Position numbers and translations under genes: made by a program. A stretch of 64,000 nt of DNA, from the NCBI GenBank assembly GCA_014529385.2, contig CM043947.1, forward strand, positions 131,155,891 through 131,219,890, written 5' to 3'. Positions within the stretch are counted from its first letter, which is position 1. Each line of letters begins with the position of its first letter. Below the pieces are notes generated by a model. It searched no databases. It had not been told where the DNA came from and saw nothing but the letters and a program-made list of their open reading frames with translations. This document shows positions 54,460-64,000 of the stretch, in pieces. Origin of the DNA: Adiantum capillus-veneris. Lineage: Eukaryota; Streptophyta; Polypodiopsida; Polypodiales; Pteridaceae.

Positions 54460-54785
54460 ATGGAGGGTTTTTAGAGTCACATGATTTGACTACCTCACAT
54501 GCTGTAGACTCTAAGCAACATCAATCCAAACTCCAAGCAACATCAATCTAGACAAGTCCTTTAGTTTGATTGTGTCATTAAAGAAAATTGAGCCCACCTA
54601 ATAGGATTTTTAGAGCGAGATGATTTGACTACCTTAGATGTTGGTGTTCTAGGCTCTGCTGGAGTTGAATAATAGTTATTAATTTTTGACCCATTGTAGA
54701 CCCCAAGAAATATCAATCTAGACAAGTCCTTTAGTTTGATTATGTTATTAGAGAAAATTGATCCCACCTCATAGGGTCCTAACCT
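54460..54785 (-). repeat. Worn ~178-bp duplication at the integrase C-terminus of H
   Basis: TAGACAAGTCCTTTAGTTTG and the following 40 bp occur at about 54552 and 54718. The right copy belongs to the integrase GPY region; the left copy is a downstream duplicate. Confidence 0.7.
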
Positions 54786-55790
54786 TGCTATCTTTAGATT
54801 GGGTTTCTTTGGGCCTACCTTTCAATTGTATAGCAAAACTAGATCTCCTTTTATAAATTCTTCTTCTCTCAGTTTATGGGCATGAGAGCGTTTTATTCTG
54901 TGTTTCCCTACTTCATGTTCCAACATTACTCTCTATCTGATTTTATCTCGCTTAAGTAACTCATCTAGTCTATTTTTGAAGTTTATTTATAATTCATATC
55001 ATTTAATCTAAGATAAGGAACAACAAATTCCACTGGTACCATAGCTTCCATTCCATACACCATTTTGAATGGTGTCATTCCAATTGTGATCCTATGCATT
55101 GTTTTATACGCGAAGAGTGTTGTCTAAAGCTTCTCATCCCAAGTGTGAGGTTCCTTTTAAATGATCTAAGTTAATATATTCTTGATAGTCTTATTGATAT
55201 TCTTAACCTTTCCATTGCATCTGGGATAATAAGGTGTGGAGTTTTGATTCTTATGATGGAAAAGGTTTCAATAAGATCTAAATTTTTTCATTTATGAAAT
55301 GAGTCCCTTGACTTCAGTTGGGATCTAGTTAGTTTCACTTATGAAATGAGTCCCTTGACCTAAAACCATATCTCTTGGACAACCATATCGACATATGATA
55401 TGTTCATATAAAAACAAAGTTGTGGACTCAGCTATGTTGTTGGGAAGTGCCTTAGTCCCTACCCCTTTGCTAGCATAACATGTAGTTGTGAATATATACT
55501 TGTTCTTCCTGGGTGTGACTTTCTTGAAGGGTCCCATGAAATACAAACCCCACTTCATGAATATTCCCACAGTGACTGAATTGTGGTTAGAGGTGTCATA
55601 TCTGCTACATTGGGTCTACTCATTCTCTGGCAAAATATCACATTTTTTGCAAAAAGCTCTAACATATGACATACAACTTTGCCGCCATAACCTAGCTTGA
55701 AAAACCTTCTTATAAGTGATGTTAGTAGAAAAATGTCCTCTTCAATTTCCAATGTATGCCTCAATAATTACTTGCATCCTTGCTTGCATA
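54560..55790 (-). pseudogene. Integrase of H
   Basis: HHCC part: RGHFSTNITYKKVF ... CKKCD (about 55740-55620). Core: MKWGLYFMGPFKK (55560; the first catalytic Asp has become Tyr in WGLYF, usually WGxDF) and YGCPRDMVLGQGTHFI (55385; SDxG has become LGQG, so the second Asp is also lost). C-terminal ARLGPYE then SNNIIKLKDL and VYNGSKINNYY (54790-54680) is the GPY/F module. Several frame changes. Catalytically dead. Confidence 0.8.
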
Positions 55791-55940
55791 GGTACACATC
55801 TTCTCGCCACTCCATCACTGCCCAATCTACATAGGAATCTAGCTATGATAGTAAATTTTTGACTTTTGATAATGAGATACTTTTTACTGGATTAAGAACA
55901 CTTTCTAAAATCCACCATACTAGAGGAAATCATACACCTC

Positions 55941-56435
55941 CTACCACTCTAAATCCGGCTCCTTGATTGTTATCGTGTGAAATAATTCAACATCTACTGG
56001 TTCATCCCACAAAGATTTCAATGAGATACCTTTCATACTTTTAGATAGAAAATTTGCACTACATTGAGTATTGCCAAGCTTATGGAAGATCTTGAAATCA
56101 AATTTTAGAAGGAACATTATCCATTTGATTAACCTTCCTTGGATGACCACTTTATTAATCAGATAAAATGAGGCTTGATGATCAACAAAAAAATGAAATA
56201 TCTTTTTCAACAGATAATGTCTGAATTTTGTGTCACTAAATACCATTCCTAGTGCTTCCCTTTTTGTGATTGAACACCCTTGCTTTGCCATGATGAATCT
56301 GTGACTAGCAAAGTATATTGGATAGTCGGTTTTTCTATTGGGTTGTGCCAAAATAGCTCCCATTGTCATACCAAAGGCATCTACATGAACATGAAAAATA
56401 ATCTCCCACTTTGCCTGGCAAAGGATTTCTTTCAT
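55941..56435 (-). pseudogene. RNase H of H
   Basis: An open frame of 164 codons: FHVHVDAFGMTMGAILAQP, ITKREALGMVFSDTKFRHYL, FFVDHQASFYLINK, then FLSKSMKGISLKSLWDEPVD. The HVDA, KREALGMV and DHQA sites correspond to the catalytic positions of Ty3/gypsy RNase H and resemble E (HIDASNFAIG, TEREGLGMI, VDHQALLYL). Confidence 0.85.
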
Positions 56436-56459
56436 ACTGATGGATTCCTTTAGCTCTGG

Positions 56460-57160
56460 AAAGTGGCTTCACATTTTGGAGTCTAGGTAGACTTCTCCTT
56501 TTTGGGTCAATTCATGTAATGAATTGCCTTTGTTGTGAACATATGAGTAAACCTTTGACAGAAATTAATACACCCTACTCTAGTCTACTCGACATCTTAT
56601 TTTTAATCTTGTCTTAAGTCATCTTTATGCCATTTTTGGACACAATGTATCCCAGTAAATATCCCTTGTAAACTACAAACATTGTCATAAAGGGATTCAA
56701 ACATATGCTCTTCTCTGTGAATCTTTCAAATACCATCTCCAAAAATAGGATATGCATGTCTTTAGATGACAGGATTGTGAAGCTCCACAAAAACTGTCAG
56801 AAACTTATATAATAACGCAGTGAAGATCCCCATCATACGTCACTAGTCAATGGAGCATTACATAAACCAAACGGCATAAACAAAAACATTAAATATCCCT
56901 ATTTCGTAATGAATGTTGTTTTTTGTTGGATCTTCTCATGCTATCTTCAATTGACTATACTCATTGTACCTATCCATGAAACTACACATTTCATGTCCAG
57001 CTATTTCATCTAGCATCATGTTGAATTTTTTGAGCATTTAGTTTCTTGTAGTCCACACATACAATGAGTTTTTTTATCTTCTTCAAAACTACCACAATGG
57101 GAGACAACTAGTCACTTTAGTTATGATCCCTACCTTTAGTAGCTTATAATTTATTCCTTA
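56460..57160 (-). pseudogene. Reverse transcriptase of H
   Basis: Broken into short segments: LIVCVDYKKLNA (57075), FMPFGLCNAPLTS (56870) and VYKGYLLGYIVSKNGI (56670). No YxDD is readable; its region near 56800 is scrambled. Stops and frameshifts throughout. Confidence 0.7.
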
Positions 57161-57490
57161 ACCTTCTTTGCCTAATTTGGATTCATCATGTATCTCTAGA
57201 GTCATACTAGTTGTGCATCTGGTTTCAATGATATCCAATGCTTACACACCTCTAGGTTGATGCCTCTTAGATCTCTATGTTCCCGAGCAAAAACATCCCA
57301 ATGTTTTTAAAATAGTTGCTTGGATTTTTTTTTTCATCTTTGGTTTGATATTTATCACATTAGGATTTGATTTTGAACCCAAGTTGTATCCCTTTATTTC
57401 TTGATTATCTGGTAATAACCATTCCAACCTCTTTCCTTCTGGCTAGTGATCCAACTTCTTTTTTTTGCATATGCTCCTTGTAAGCATTAT

Positions 57491-57872
57491 TTGCATTAGT
57501 CCAATCCCCCTCTCAATAAGATGGTACCATATTGTGTTCAGGTGCATGTGCATTTTGCATTAGTCCAATCCCCCTCTCAATAAGATGGTACCATATTGTG
57601 TTCAGGTGCATGTGCATTTTGCTACCTATTTCTCATGTTCTCTTTATCTCGTCTAGTTTCTACCCTTTGTTGATCCAGAAGAATTGCATTCAAATCTATC
57701 TAAGGCATGGGATTTGCATTAGTCCAATCCCCCTCTCAATAAGATGGTACCATATTGTGTTCAGGTGCATGTGCATTTTGCTACCTATTTCTCATGTTCT
57801 CTTTATCTCGTCTAGTTTCTACCCTTTGTTGATCCAGAAGAATTGCATTCAAATCTATCTAAGGCATGGGAA
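57491..57872. repeat. Perfect 159-bp tandem duplication plus 64-bp partial copy
   Basis: TTGCATTAGTCCAATCCCCC starts at 57491, 57555 and 57714. Units 57555-57713 and 57714-57872 appear identical, and the first 64 bp occur once more to the left. Perfect identity inside a heavily mutated element points to a recent event. Confidence 0.9.
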
Positions 57873-57949
57873 ATATGTTTGTTGATGCTAACATGATTTC
57901 TATATTCTTGGTCCAATACTTCTTACATAACTTCTCTAGGTGCCCTGCT

Positions 57950-58350
57950 CTTCCCTAGTTGTTGGTGTTGTTAGTGTTAGTTTGGATTCTTCTACACCCT
58001 TGTATTGTTAGTCTTTGGCTTGTATAATCATGTATAGCTCATTTGCTCCTTAGCCATGGCCCTCCTAAGAGCATGCTATATGCACCTTGGACATATAGAA
58101 CCAAATAATTGGTTTTAAACTTTTCTAATTAGACTCTGATGTAAAGGTAGGCCATTGACTTGGAGAATCCTTTGATCTGCCATTTTAATTTTGGAAAAGG
58201 CAAGTTTCAACTCCTCAATCCCTAGTCTCTATCTGACATGATCCCCTAGAATATTGACTCTTGCATTGCATTTCAAAATTACCCCTCACATTGGATTTTG
58301 TAGTCGATATGAATTACTAGTAGTTTGTCATCCTTAATTTTAAATAGTTC
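57950..58350 (-). pseudogene. Protease-like remnant of H
   Basis: YSMLLGGPWLRS (about 58075) resembles the ILGRPWL flap-end motif of retropepsins. No clear DTG is readable. Assigned mainly by position between gag and RT. Confidence 0.4.
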
Positions 58351-59228
58351 TACTTCCATTGCATTTGATTCTCTCTTCTTATATCTTCTCATAAAATTGG
58401 TAGCTTCAGGTAATGTTTTTCTTATATCATTCAGTTCAATAGTCAGCTTTTGCATTCACTCACATACTTTGACATATACCTGATCTTGTTCATTCTCAAA
58501 ACTACTATATGAACTAAATGACCTCCTTTCAAGAAAATATATGTGCAATGCCATGCCTCTGCTGGCCTCCTGCATCTCTTAGCTAATGGATCCTTTTGTG
58601 GAGATTTAGATTATTTTTGTTGAATGTTTTTTGTCTCTAGATCCAGTTTCTCAGCTTCGGCCAGGTCCACCTTGGCTTGCCTTACCTCTCTCTCACAGTT
58701 CTCCTCTGAACTTTTTTGGTTTCTCAATTTTTGCTCTAGCACAATTTTTAATAGATTCCACAACTGGGATTTCCTTGTCTAGACCTTTTGAATCTTTCAA
58801 TGAAAGTCTTTGAATGGTTCTAGCATTTGAGCATTCTGGCCTTTCTGGCATCCTCTTCTCTATATCCTAAGTGATGCACGCTACCAATTTTCATTGATCC
58901 TACCACACGCATCCACTTTGTTGCCCTTTTCCTTGGCCTTCTAGATAGCTCTTTGTTCCTCCCACTTTTGAACCTCTTTGGTTTTCTTCATTTCACTGTC
59001 TGGCTCATCTAGTAACTCTTCGATGACAACTCCCACACTCATAGTGATCATGTGCACTAGAAATAGCTCTATCACCTTTCCCTTGGCCACTTTAGCTTTC
59101 AAATTATCTAGACATTATGATGCAAAGTGTTTGTATTTCCCATTGAAATAGCAATTGAAGTTACATTTGGTAAAGTCAGCTCTACCGCTATCTCTACCAA
59201 GAAAATTCAAATAATTTCCTCTTCCAAC
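58350..59228 (-). pseudogene. C-terminal gag of H, left of I
   Basis: A knuckle-like stretch with CNFNCYFNGKYKHFAS then a stop and Cys (about 59165-59110) marks the end of gag. It is followed leftward by Lys/Glu-rich sequence. The right side is cut by I, and 61735 onward continues the gene. Confidence 0.5.
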
Positions 59229-59233
59229 CATAT

Positions 59234-59668
<435 letters not shown>

Positions 59669-59682
59669 TCTAACCCATCAAG

Positions 59683-59695
59683 TGGTATCAGAGCC
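59683..59695 (+). promoter_or_regulatory. Primer-binding site of I (initiator-Met tRNA)
   Basis: TGGTATCAGAGCC, 14 bp downstream of the LTR end; it sets the + orientation. Confidence 0.88.
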
Positions 59696-61300
59696 AACGA
59701 TTCCATACGTAGGCCTATCTAGCCTTGTTAATAATCCCTCTCCCTAATCACTAAGTGTTATTCATTAAGTTTGAGCATGCTCTTGGAAATACTAATAATG
59801 AGCCACTCCCGTTCTTAATTTGTGGCATTTTGGTTAGTAGTGCTTAATAATCTTGTGTGTGTGTTCAATTTTTTCTTTTATTGTGCTCATTTTCAACCTA
59901 CTTCATTGCACCATTGGCTAGTGCAATTTATGTGTGTTCAAAGTTCTTCTTGATGCCTTTCAATAGAGCTATCAATTGCTTGATTTGCATCTTACTATGC
60001 CCCTTAATTGAGCTTTCAAAGTTGGCTTGTTTTTAGCTCCTAGAGGTGTGCTCACATTCAAGAATTTGGTATCATTAGGTGTGTGGCACTTTGTTTGTGA
60101 AAGATGTGTCTGTGTGTGTGTGCGCGCGCGCACCCTATTGAATAGAGTTTATAATTTGTGTTGTGAGTGCTCACTACAAGAAGTCAAGTGGGGGATAGTG
60201 CTCTACCACACCAGATATTGAGTGTTTCTCGTTGCAAGGTGTGGGGATCAAACCTTGCTCTGGATTTTGTGAAGGGAATGTGGGAAAAAACCACAACACA
60301 GCAAAATTGAGCTCATAATCTGGGCAGGTCCGTAGAGGGGTTTTCCCGTGCAACACCCTTTTTTGTGCTCACAGCCGGAGGCCAAGCATAAGCAAAGGTG
60401 CTTCACAAGGGATTTTTGTGTCTATTAGGATCACTTCCCATGAGCAGAAGGTTCAATCCATGAAGGCATAAATCCTCCAAGTTAATGCCACAACACGCAT
60501 CAATAGCACCACGTGCTCTTTCAGACCTACAACAACCAACATATATGTTTGAAAATTGCATCATGTATGAAGAACACGTGCATGAAGCCCATTATGAAAT
60601 GTATGTAGCATTTGTGTCCAAAATCACCATGTTCAAGGGTTTTAGACACTGCTTATACAACATGTATACGGTAAGATTTCCCATAGTCATGAGCACACAC
60701 AGGAGCACTACACATGATATGTATGTGTACTTTACAACATTATCCATGAGGGCCACATCTCACAATTGATGAATTTAGATCGACAACAACATGAAAATCA
60801 AGGCATAAAGATGAAGATGATGAATGATCACATGAAGATGAAAACATCAAACAGATACAACAACCCAAAGATGAAGCTCTTATAACAACATCAAGATATG
60901 GCAAAGACAACAAAAACAAATTACAACAAGTTTTGCAGATTTGTGCAAGGGAGAAAATCCTCCAAAACAAATAATAGCACAATAACCATATAAATATGTG
61001 TGCACTCAGTTGTGTATCACCCTCATTTGTGTTAGGGAATCTCTGTGTGTCTACCCTTGTGTTTGGGAGACGTGTGCTTACCCTTTTGTGCCAAGGGAGT
61101 CTTGTGTATATGCCTACACACCAATATCTTGTGTGCCTACACCCTTTGTGTCTAAGGGAGGAAGATTTGTGTTTGAGGGGAGGCAATTTGTGTGAGTGCA
61201 ATACCTTTTGTGTTATGTGTAACAATACCCTCATTTGTGTGAAACCTATGTGTCAACCATATGAACCAAAACACACGAAGCCTTTGTACAACCCCAAGTT
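59696..61300 (+). other. Interior of I, no recognisable coding
   Basis: It contains a TGTGTGTGTGTGCGCGCGCGC stretch near 60110 and worn repeats of TTTGTGTCTAAGGGAGG or TTGTGCCAAGGGAGTC type at 61020-61250. Several open frames exist on both strands, but none shows a gag, protease or pol motif. Confidence 0.65.
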
Positions 61301-61317
61301 TGGCTTAAGGGGTCAAT

Positions 61318-61506
61318 TGTTAGGGTAACCATAACTTGTGGCACCATATGGGAATGCCCTCTACCCACCTAGGAAGAGATAAATGATGACATGCTCCAAT
61401 GGCAAGAGGATGCAACCTCTCTAGCCAATGATTGTAAAGAAAAAAGTATATTTAAGAGGATACTTTGTAATGAATCATAAGCACTTTGAGCATTATCATC
61501 GTGTTT

Positions 61507-61593
<87 letters not shown>

Positions 61594-61729
61594 CTACTCT
61601 TGCACTTGACATATCCTAACCCTAACCTCCATATCTCTAACCCTAACCCTACCACCATGGTTAAGCTAAGGCTTCACCCTCAATAGCCTAAGCTAAACCA
61701 TTAGTGATTAGGAAGCATGCTTCTTTACA
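61318..61729 (+). repeat. 3' LTR of I
   Basis: TGTTAGGGTAACCA to CTTTACA, 412 bp, with (TC)n at 61510-61590 and CCCTAACCCTA motifs at 61618-61652. Confidence 0.9.
61510..61590 (+). repeat. (TC)n microsatellite in 3' LTR of I
   Basis: About 40 TC units, counterpart of 59438-59548. Confidence 0.97.
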
Positions 61730-61734
61730 CATAT

Positions 61735-62800
61735 TCCTAGTACAAACCCCATTTTCCATGTTCTTAGGTATCCTCTCTTGCTTGACTAGTTGTGGATTTG
61801 TTAGAGCTATCATGGAAACATTTTTTCTTTCCTTGAAGTGATGCATTCTAATTTTGCAATAGTTCCATAGGTGCCCATAAGCATTTCAATGAGTGCATTG
61901 GAAACATTCATTAGACATATGCCCTTTTGAATTTCATTTTGTGCACTATGTCTCCACTTTTTCCTATCAAGGTCTGGTCTTGGATATCTCAAATATCTTC
62001 TTAGATAGAACCTCAATATTTTTAGTCAAGGCTCCCTTCTTTGTACTCTTGGATGTGTCCTCTAAATCATGATTCAAAGAGCTAGAGATGGCACATGATC
62101 CTTCAGTAGATGATTCATTAGATCTAGAACTCTCCTTTCCTTTGCAACCCCTCTCTTTCTTAGCTTGTTGCTCTAGCTTCAAAGCTCTTTTCACCAAATC
62201 GTTAAACTTTTGAGTTGGTTTCTCTTAATTTCTTGCTTATTTAACCCACTCAAAAACCATGCATGTGTGCATTTTTCTTATGATGGTTCATTGAGTTTCT
62301 TGGTCAATTCATTGATTTTCTCCACATAACTCCTAACAAGTATAAGCTACTCTTGTTTGATTTTATCCAATTAGCAAAGGATGTCCTCATCCCCATGGTT
62401 TTTAGTGTACTCCATCAAAGAATCCTTTTTCATCTTCCTATGTAATTTTTGAGCTTACATGCTTGGTATGGTAGTAACATTTCTTTGTTACGTCCTTCAA
62501 AGTTTGGAAATTACTCTATCTAGTCATCTTCATCAATGTCCTTCAAATTAGTGTACTATTCAAAGGCTTGTATATGGACATCTATATCATCTTTTTTGCT
62601 ATCTTTCAAAGTGGGAAAGTTTATTTTTAGAACAATGGATTGTTCACCATATTTGGATTTATGATAATCTGATTCCTTTTCTTGGCATCTAGATTTATCC
62701 TTATGATTTAGTTTCCTCTTTCGATGTTTGTGCTTGCTATGATAGTCTATGTTTGCCTCCCATATCTCATTGTAGTTATCATCACTTTCTATAACCATGT
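61735..62800 (-). pseudogene. N-terminal gag of H, right of I
   Basis: Minus strand: basic, Lys/His/Arg-rich N-terminus (HSKHKHRKRKLNHKDKSR), then INFPTLKDSKKDDIDVHIQ and AFE (62640-62556), a gag-core start of the FP.L.....D....FE type. Further left are LEQQAKKERGCKGKESSR (62170) and SLNHDLEDTSKSTKKG. Stops and frameshifts are frequent. It joins 59228 once I is removed. Confidence 0.6.
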
Positions 62801-64000
62801 CATGCTCATCTAGTCTACTAGGATGTGTGTGTGATCTTCCTTGTTTACTATGTCTGTTGGCATCATGACATCAGTATGAACTTTTGCTTTGCCTTTCCCA
62901 TCTGAATACCAAGATCCATGTGAATGAGAGCATCTCTCAGCTCTCTTTGAATGTCATCTTCTTAAATGTGATGAGTATTGAGAGGCTCGATGCTCCTCAC
63001 CCCCTCTTCTCCTTGAATTGGCATCAATTCTCTCATTCAAAGAGCATGACGATCTCCATTAGAGCCTTCTCTGATTTCACAGCTAGTGTGTAGATGTGGT
63101 CTTGGTCTTCAACAAACACTAGAGTAGCTCTCCTTCCTTGTTCTTGACAACATGGTGGCATTGAAAATGGAAAATTGACTTGAATTCTAAGTAAGAGATG
63201 CATTCCTCTCAAGAGATTTAGCTCACCATCATGATCACCAAAATAAAATGAGTTTTGGTCACTTGACAGCTATGCTAGGGTTATATTTCTGGATTCATAT
63301 GTCAGATATCAAATCAAACAAAATGAATAGAATCAAATTAAAGAAGACCGAATAGGAAATTCAAAAACCCAGACTAATAATTGAAGTGAAATGAAAGACT
63401 TCAACTGACAAGAGTTGAGACAATTGGATTTAGAGACTCAAACTCATAACTGGTTCAAAAGTACAAGTTCAAAAGTACAATTGACACGGCAATTGATACT
63501 CCAACGTTCTATATTGCATATAGTGACTAGTTATAAGAGTTCCCATTTACTTCTAGACCTAGACTGCTAGACAGACCTTGAGAAAGAACAACCCCAAAAA
63601 TGGAAGTAAGGAATCCTATTTATAGGTGCTAGTACTTGGTTATGTTTGATTGTATAGTCCTAAAAAAATATCAATTACTAAGGGATTCTACCCTTACTAT
63701 GAATTATTATTCTTAAGCATGGCTCTCAGAACTCATACTACCTCACCTTAGCTATGGTTAAGAGACAAAATCATCAACCATAATCTAAATCATGAATCAT
63801 AAACAATCAAGCACATCACATGGATGACCATCCCACCCCTCATTGGATAATACACAACAATCCCTACAAAAGCCAAATTAGTACACCACATGGCTACAAA
63901 AAGTTTTCCAACTAAAAAAATAATCCAAGAGCCACATCCAACTATCACAACCATAACCATAACGATAGTTACATGGGAAACTTCAATTGTTGACCGTAAA
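62801..64000 (-). other. Right edge: leader and possible LTR of H
   Basis: No coding region recognised. At 63219-63239 the minus strand reads TTGGTGATCATGATGGTGAGC, a possible primer-binding site for a tRNA I cannot name, and TGAGTTTTGG at 63248 could start an LTR that continues past the window. No second copy in the window confirms this. Confidence 0.3.

Noticed and set aside
57532-57885. 117-codon plus-strand frame with an internal repeat
   Set aside because: Produced by the 159-bp tandem duplication (53 codons, frame kept) inside the minus-strand pol region of H.
60740-61328. Frames of 110-164 codons in the interior of I
   Set aside because: No recognisable motif, biased composition from TTTGTG repeats, and overlapping frames on both strands of similar length.

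Overview
This window looks like non-genic DNA from a large, repeat-rich land-plant genome. I see no convincing host gene, tRNA, rRNA or CRISPR array. Almost everything readable is LTR retrotransposon: Ty3/gypsy polyproteins, initiator-Met and Asp tRNA primer-binding sites, polypurine tracts, long LTRs and microsatellites. Nearly every reading frame is broken by stops or frameshifts, many of a C-to-T or G-to-A kind expected from decay of methylated DNA. The species cannot be named from the sequence.

The layout is a nest. Letters are local labels. A (1-13630, +) is a pol-less element with LTRs of about 4.3 kb that carry a ~152-bp tandem array; its 3' LTR is split by F (6318-10770, +), a short-LTR Ty3/gypsy element with decayed gag-pol. 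A sits in B1 (13631-19111, +), a pol-less LTR element that carries only a long 3' ORF. B1 sits in the reverse transcriptase of E (19112-22678 plus 30854-about 31200, +), a Tat/Athila-like element. E is also split by D (22679-30853, -), a chromovirus with an initiator-Met PBS and a chromodomain.

C (31762-40657, -) is a pol-less gag-protease element with a perfect GCCTA target duplication and a tRNA-Asp PBS. B2 (about 40663-46806, +) is a second copy of B. It abuts G (46807-50763, +), a gag-only relative of A. H (about 51030-62800 or beyond, -) is a badly decayed Tat-like element with gag, protease, RT, RNase H, integrase and a 3' ORF. Its gag is split by I (59234-61729), a small non-coding LTR element with TSD CATAT.

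The elements fall into two groups. D, E, F and H carry pol genes. A, B, C, G and I have lost pol, or never had it, and would have depended on enzymes made elsewhere. The most unusual points are these: B keeps a 3' coiled-coil ORF instead of gag and has a thrice-repeated 20-bp palindrome in its leader; E has a duplicated integrase zinc-binding domain and a protease-like domain after integrase; A and G have a coding exon with a splice-donor-like end inside the LTR; and a repeated W-V-P-K motif is shared by C and E. All similarities were judged by eye; no database search or alignment was run.
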